Shown: positions 7,914-11,179 of the stretch, piece by piece
How positions within the stretch are numbered: the first letter of the stretch is position 1
Layout: each line of letters starts with the position of its first letter
Origin: Candidatus Kapaibacterium sp.
GTDB taxonomy: Bacteria > Bacteroidota > Ignavibacteria > Kapaibacteriales > UBA2268
Direction: 5' to 3'
DNA length: 11,179 nucleotides
Assembly: GCA_030835065.1 (NCBI GenBank)
Contig: JAUQWR010000678.1
Coordinates: forward strand, 1-11,179
Made by a program: the position numbers and the translations under genes
Notes under the pieces: model-generated
Told to the model about the DNA's origin: nothing
Databases searched by the model: none
What the model saw: only the letters and a program-made list of their open reading frames with translations

Positions 7914-8569
7914 TTAAGCTAAGAGCTGTTCAAGGGCTATCATTGCATCAATATATCTAGAATGTCTAATTTTTTCGAATTTTGTAACGTCATTTCTTGC
8001 TAATATTGGAATAATCCAAATTTCTGTTAATGCTTCATATAATCTTCTATTTAATTCTCCGGGTTCATAGCATTTTTGAATTAAAAAAGTTTCTTTGATT
8101 AATCTTTCTTGTTCATTTGTGTAATCATATTCTTCAGCATTAATTGAGATATTATTTCCATTGAGCCGAGCTTGGTATTTCTTGATAGCAATGCTGATCC
8201 GACTTTCCCAAGTCCGGACTTTGTAAAAAAATCGGTTAAAACTTCCTCGCATTTTGGTAGTTCGCTTGCAGGAAGATTTTTTACGAATATTAAAGTCTCA
8301 AATTCTGATTTATCATAGTTAAATTCGAGTGGTTTATTGTCTTTATATTCTCGAAGTAAAAATGAAAGCATAATTGCTGTAAAATACGCCCCTTGTGATT
8401 TAATTACCATATCGAAATTATCTGGATTGACCTTCGATTGATGATATTTGAATAATGTCAATTCCTTGGCTAATTCTAATTGCTCCAAGGTCAGAATATT
8501 ATAATCATATATATATTTTTTCCCATTATATTCAAAAAATACTCTTCCTTTTTGATTATTTTCTTCCAT
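7914..8569 (-). CDS. Tail assembly chaperone fusion (gpGT-like) made by -1 frameshift, predicted 218 aa
   Basis: The fusion would read the 156-aa frame from ATG 8569 to codon 115 (ending LTDFF). It would then slip back one base at T_TTT_TTT (8231-8225) and continue as YKVRTWESRISIAIKKYQ to the stop at 7914-7916, adding 103 residues. The downstream frame is open only from about 8292. Its one early ATG (8252) has no Shine-Dalgarno sequence, so independent translation is unlikely. Overlapping frames in the -1 register directly before a tape measure gene are the hallmark of lambda gpG/gpGT-type chaperones, where the fusion's C-terminal part contacts tail tube subunits while the shared N-terminal part binds the tape measure. 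The C-terminal part is helical and mixed in charge. The arrangement is read directly from the sequence; the frameshift itself is inferred. If no frameshift occurs, the 112-aa frame from 8252 would be the alternative product. Confidence 0.82.
8099..8569 (-). CDS. Tail assembly chaperone, zero-frame product (gpG-like, 156 aa)
   Basis: The protein begins MEENNQKGRVFFEYNGKKYIYDY, a short beta-rich start common in tail chaperones, and continues as helices. Lambda gpG, the model, is 140 aa, so the length fits. The start is well fixed: AGGAGGT lies 4 nt before the ATG, and the stop codon of the preceding 174-aa gene (TAG at 8580-8578) shares its G with this ribosome binding site, which suggests coupled translation. 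After the predicted slip site the zero frame adds 41 residues, ending MITQMNKKD, that only the unshifted product carries. The role as tape measure chaperone is inferred from position, length and the overlapping -1 frame, not from a recognised motif. Confidence 0.82.
   Translation of the reverse strand: MEENNQKGRVFFEYNGKKYIYDYNILTLEQLELAKELTLFKYHQSKVNPDNFDMVIKSQGAYFTAIMLSFLLREYKDNKPLEFNYDKSEFETLIFVKNLPASELPKCEEVLTDFFTKSGLGKVGSALLSRNTKLGSMEIISQLMLKNMITQMNKKD
8198..8231 (-). promoter_or_regulatory. Programmed -1 ribosomal frameshift signal
   Basis: In the zero frame the codons are GAT TTT TTT ACA, so the heptamer T_TTT_TTT (8231-8225) allows both P-site and A-site tRNAs to re-pair after a -1 slip. 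Six nucleotides later (ACAAAG) a hairpin begins. TCCG (8218-8215) pairs with CGGA (8201-8198), one G (8214) bulges, ACTT (8213-8210) pairs with AAGT (8205-8202), and GGGA (8209-8206), a GNRA-type tetraloop, closes it. Spacer length and stem are right for a stimulatory element, and the shift leads into the frame that is open to 7914. Confidence 0.8.
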
Positions 8570-8577
8570 AATACCTC

Positions 8578-9102
8578 CTATAATGAATAAAAGCCCTCAC
8601 CTTTATTTACAATGGCAGGATTACTTATAAATGCTCTTAATTCGATTTTTAAACGTGGTCGAAATTCGATATTTTCGATGGAAAAATTAATTCCAGGTTC
8701 ATCTCCAAGATAAACAAATGCTCCACTTGTTGAATTGATATTTTCAGGTAGCTCTTCTGCAGGAGCTATTTTATTATTACCTATTACTAAAATTATTTGA
8801 TGATATAATTTTTCTCCAATTTCAGTAGAAATATTATGTAATCTTTCAATAATTCCCAATTCTTTAAATTTATTTTGGGTAAAATAAAGTGTTGCAGATA
8901 ATGAATATCCTAAAGTAATATCATTTCCTTCAAATGTTGCTCGATTTATAGGTGTAATTTTCCATGAAGATTCAGATTCAGGATAATATAATTTTGTTTT
9001 ATCATCTGAATAAATTGAGCCTGTTGGATGAATAATAATCAATCCATTTATTGGTAATAAATGGCACATTGAAGCCATTGAGTTTAGTATTAGATCTGCC
9101 AT
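8578..9102 (-). CDS. Putative phage structural protein (174 aa), possible tail tube protein
   Basis: The protein starts MADLILNSMASMCHLLPING and has alternating polar and hydrophobic stretches typical of beta-sheet virion proteins, for example SGAFVYLGDEPGINFSIENIEF followed by RPRLKIELRAF near residues 145-155. I recognise no family. It sits directly before the chaperone genes, the place where the major tail (tube) protein is usually found, and 174 aa fits the size of small tube proteins. That assignment rests on position alone. The ATG at 9102 lies 8 nt after GGAG and overlaps the end of the upstream gene by 13 nt. The stop is 8 nt before the chaperone start. A tail completion or neck protein is an alternative. 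Confidence 0.72.
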   Translation of the reverse strand: MADLILNSMASMCHLLPINGLIIIHPTGSIYSDDKTKLYYPESESSWKITPINRATFEGNDITLGYSLSATLYFTQNKFKELGIIERLHNISTEIGEKLYHQIILVIGNNKIAPAEELPENINSTSGAFVYLGDEPGINFSIENIEFRPRLKIELRAFISNPAIVNKGEGFYSL

Positions 9103-9521
9103 GTTGAAGGCTCCACAAATGAAATATTAAAAGTTATTTCAGGTAAATATTTAACTTCTTCAATATATGTTAATGGGAAAGCTCCACCGGGTAACAAAAT
9201 TTCTTTATAATTGCCTCCATCAATTGAAATATATTTAAATGGTGCTACCCATAATTTCTTTAATAAATCCAATGCAAATGAATCTATTTCATTTGATGAA
9301 ATAATAACAATCATTTCTTCAAATGAATTTAAAATGTGCGAATACCCAGCTCCATTTAATGCTCTCCCATTATCTACAGTAGTATTAGGCATTGGATCTG
9401 TGATTTTTACTCCATAAAATTTCTTTTGTGTTGGCTCATTTGGAGGTATAGCTATTGAAGCACTCGAATCGAACACTAAAGAAGTTAAAGGAGTATTACT
9501 ATATCTAAAATATATTGCCAT
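9090..9521 (-). CDS. Hypothetical phage protein (143 aa) of the tail operon
   Basis: The protein starts MAIYFRYSNTPLTSLVFDSS and ends ITFNISFVEPSTWQI. It is slightly acidic and mostly beta-like, with one helical segment near residues 80-92 (IDSFALDLLKKLW). I see no signal peptide, membrane segment or catalytic motif, and I do not recognise the family. It follows the large hub-like gene by 6 nt and overlaps the 174-aa gene by 13 nt, so its product is probably a small virion or tail assembly protein made with them. The ATG at 9521 lies just after TAGGGATTT, where the upstream gene's TAG stop overlaps the AGGGA ribosome binding site. Confidence 0.7.
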   Translation of the reverse strand: MAIYFRYSNTPLTSLVFDSSASIAIPPNEPTQKKFYGVKITDPMPNTTVDNGRALNGAGYSHILNSFEEMIVIISSNEIDSFALDLLKKLWVAPFKYISIDGGNYKEILLPGGAFPLTYIEEVKYLPEITFNISFVEPSTWQI

Positions 9522-9527
9522 AAATCC

Positions 9528-11179
9528 CTATATAAATTTATATTCATCAATATCAATTAATAAAGTAGTCGAATCTAAAGGCTTTCCTATCACTAAATAT
9601 AAATCTTCTTCAGTGGTTTTATCCAATAATGGATTTTGTGTAAGATTTGTTCCGGAACTCTTTGTTCTGCACCATATAGGCTTATTCATATCCCAATTAA
9701 ACCAATCTAATGTTATAGCTCCGGTAGTTTGAACTCTGATTGTATCTCCTCCTAAGCCATTTTCGAGAGCAATACCACGAGTTTTACCATAATAAATACC
9801 TTTAGATTCACTTTTACGAATGGTTTCATCAGCCATTACCATTACTGCATCGCCTTGTAATATCGTTTCGTTAGCTGCTACTGTAAATTCACCTGAAGTT
9901 CCTTCTACAAGATCAGCAATTGTATTTTTGGGGATAGGATTATATGTATCTATTGGTAATTGACCAATATCTCCATCCCAAAATCCATAAGCAAATCTTT
10001 CAATATTATGAAGTTTCAATTTGGTTTCAGGCTTTTTAAGACTTGTTTCTTTTCCAACAACGACATAATCCCGTACAATTGTTGCGTCTTCCCAATTACC
10101 GTTAATAAACCTTTGTACGGTTTCTGCTAATTTTATTTTCGATCCAAGTTTGATATTTTTCCATGATGGATTGGATCCAGTAGTTGACTTAGAAAAGCCA
10201 TTCCATGCAGGAATTGTGATGCTATATTCGGTTTCGTAATATTGCTTATCATTACCAGTAATGAATGTAATATAATCCGATAAAGTATCGAAATTGAGAT
10301 TAGTATCATTATATTTTTGCTGGATTCCACAAACTGGTCTATAAACAGGTATTAATCCACCTAAGCCAGAATGAACTTCAGCTTCAGGAACTGGATAAAT
10401 TGGTATGTATAATGAAGTATGAAGATTTTCACCTCTTAAATTCTTATAACCTGACCAATAATTGTAATTAGAATAATTAAATGATTCAATTAAACTATCT
10501 GCAAAACATGCGTTTAATGGCTCAATTTTCGCGATAGTATTTGTTTCAGTATTTAATCTAGTTATTAATGTAGGAGCAGAAGAAAATAAAATCCTTTTTT
10601 GATTGATATTTGATCTATCTTCTTTTTCTTTTCTTTGCTTTGCATTTTCTTCATATTTTTCTGATACTTCACCTTGTTTGAAATTATCAAACCCATCAGA
10701 TGCATAATTATTAGCTATGGAATAATATTCAGATGGTTCACTTGAAATTATTGAACTAGTATTAATATCTGCACTTGTAGCATGTTTAATATAAGTATAA
10801 TCAGATTCAATAATATTATTTCGACTTACAAAATAAATATTAATATCTGAACTACTTATATATTCAGCTCTAATATAGCATCCTAAGCTCCTAGCACATT
10901 CATAAAGCAATTCTGATATATTATTTAACCCAGTAAAAGTATAGGTTTTTTCATTACTAATTTGATTAGAATATTCTGTATTATTTAAGTCAATATTGAT
11001 ATGTGGTGCTATCATTCTAACGTGAATATATGGAGTTGTCTCAGTATCAATATTTGTAGCTATATTGCTTTTTAATTTCATTCTTCGAATATTTTGTAAT
11101 TTTTTTGCTTCCCATTTTTGGAAGACATTATTATAAATTATTTCTACAAAATATTGATAGCCAGTAGGTGATGCATTAT
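9528..11179 (-). CDS. Large phage tail protein, N-terminus cut off; hub-like region plus decoration-like C-terminus
   Basis: The frame is open to the right edge. In-frame sequence before the ATG at 11081 reads like the same protein (NASPTGYQYFVEIIYNN, then QKWEAKKLQNIRR), and that ATG lacks a Shine-Dalgarno sequence, so I treat it as internal and the gene as 5'-partial. At least 549 residues are present. Counting from 11081, residues ~50-90 (ISELLYECARSLGCYIRAEY and the following beta strands) resemble the beta-sandwich part of gp27/late-control-D-type tail hubs. A charged linker (EKYEENAKQRKEKEDRSN) follows near 145-162, then aromatic beta-rich sequence. The last ~125 residues, with ILQGDAVMVMADETIRKS, GIALENGLGGDTIRVQTTGA and a final IGKPLDSTTLLID, resemble DUF2190-like capsid cement or fibre domains. 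Both domain calls are by eye. It leads the visible part of the tail operon, with 6 nt to the next gene. A receptor-binding or baseplate protein is an alternative. Confidence 0.78.
   Translation of the reverse strand, partial: NASPTGYQYFVEIIYNNVFQKWEAKKLQNIRRMKLKSNIATNIDTETTPYIHVRMIAPHINIDLNNTEYSNQISNEKTYTFTGLNNISELLYECARSLGCYIRAEYISSSDINIYFVSRNNIIESDYTYIKHATSADINTSSIISSEPSEYYSIANNYASDGFDNFKQGEVSEKYEENAKQRKEKEDRSNINQKRILFSSAPTLITRLNTETNTIAKIEPLNACFADSLIESFNYSNYNYWSGYKNLRGENLHTSLYIPIYPVPEAEVHSGLGGLIPVYRPVCGIQQKYNDTNLNFDTLSDYITFITGNDKQYYETEYSITIPAWNGFSKSTTGSNPSWKNIKLGSKIKLAETVQRFINGNWEDATIVRDYVVVGKETSLKKPETKLKLHNIERFAYGFWDGDIGQLPIDTYNPIPKNTIADLVEGTSGEFTVAANETILQGDAVMVMADETIRKSESKGIYYGKTRGIALENGLGGDTIRVQTTGAITLDWFNWDMNKPIWCRTKSSGTNLTQNPLLDKTTEEDLYLVIGKPLDSTTLLIDIDEYKFI

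Noticed and set aside
8203..8209. GGGAAAG string in the chaperone overlap, identical to the lambda slip heptamer
   Set aside because: It is out of phase: the zero frame reads GGG AAA GTC and the -1 frame TGG GAA AGT, so G_GGA_AAG pairing is not available. It is part of the hairpin loop and stem instead.
7914..8252. Independent 112-aa gene starting at ATG 8252
   Set aside because: No ribosome binding site precedes that ATG, the start lies 154 nt inside another gene, and the frame is better explained as the shifted part of the chaperone fusion.
10133..10330. Minus-strand 65-codon frame inside the large tail gene
   Set aside because: It overlaps a well-supported frame in another phase, has no ribosome binding site and gives an I/S/L-rich chance peptide.
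11079..11081. ATG at 11081 as the start of the large tail gene
   Set aside because: The same frame continues open and protein-like to the window edge, and no Shine-Dalgarno sequence precedes this ATG, so the true start lies outside the window.

Overview
The window is AT-rich throughout, roughly one third G+C in the coding parts and clearly lower in the spacers. It holds the end of a tailed-phage structural operon, most likely from a prophage or phage contig, next to an unrelated ATPase gene. Every gene I accept lies on the minus strand, so transcription runs from high to low coordinates. The phage genes carry Shine-Dalgarno sequences (AGGAGGT, AAGGA, GGAG, AGGGA). The ATPase gene has no visible one. 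No taxonomic marker is present, so the host can only be described as a low-GC bacterium.

Tail module (11179 down to 2223), in transcription order: a large protein that runs off the right edge, with a tail-hub-like N-terminal part and a decoration-domain-like C-terminus; two small proteins of 143 and 174 aa, probably virion proteins; an overlapping pair of frames that together look like tail assembly chaperones of the lambda gpG/gpGT type; and a 1887-aa tape measure protein. Spacing is tight (a 6-nt gap, a 13-nt overlap, an 8-nt gap, a 27-nt gap), which fits one polycistronic mRNA. In the chaperone pair the second frame is in the -1 register. The overlap contains a T_TTT_TTT heptamer followed, 6 nt later, by a bulged hairpin with a GGGA (GNRA-type) loop. 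This is a textbook arrangement for -1 programmed frameshifting and would give a 218-aa fusion beside the 156-aa product. The chaperones would coat the tape measure, which sets tail length while the tube assembles around it.

Spacer (2222 down to 1217): the tape measure gene is the last of the tail genes, and a series of hairpins follows. Three or four read as minus-strand intrinsic terminators. Among them sits a possible mini transcription unit: a promoter with a 19-nt spacer filled by a perfect dyad, a GC-rich hairpin, a 35-codon frame ending in protein-like sequence, and a terminator. Closer to the ATPase is a doubtful 75-codon hydrophobic ORF preceded by AT-rich direct and inverted repeats.

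Left end (1216 down to 1): the first 405 codons of a GHKL-fold (Hsp90/MutL/MORC-like) ATP-binding protein with intact N, G1 and G2 boxes. Its C-terminal part is outside the window. Its place just beyond the terminators of a late operon makes it a candidate cargo gene, possibly for defence, but the sequence alone does not show that. The best-supported unusual element here is the frameshift signal.
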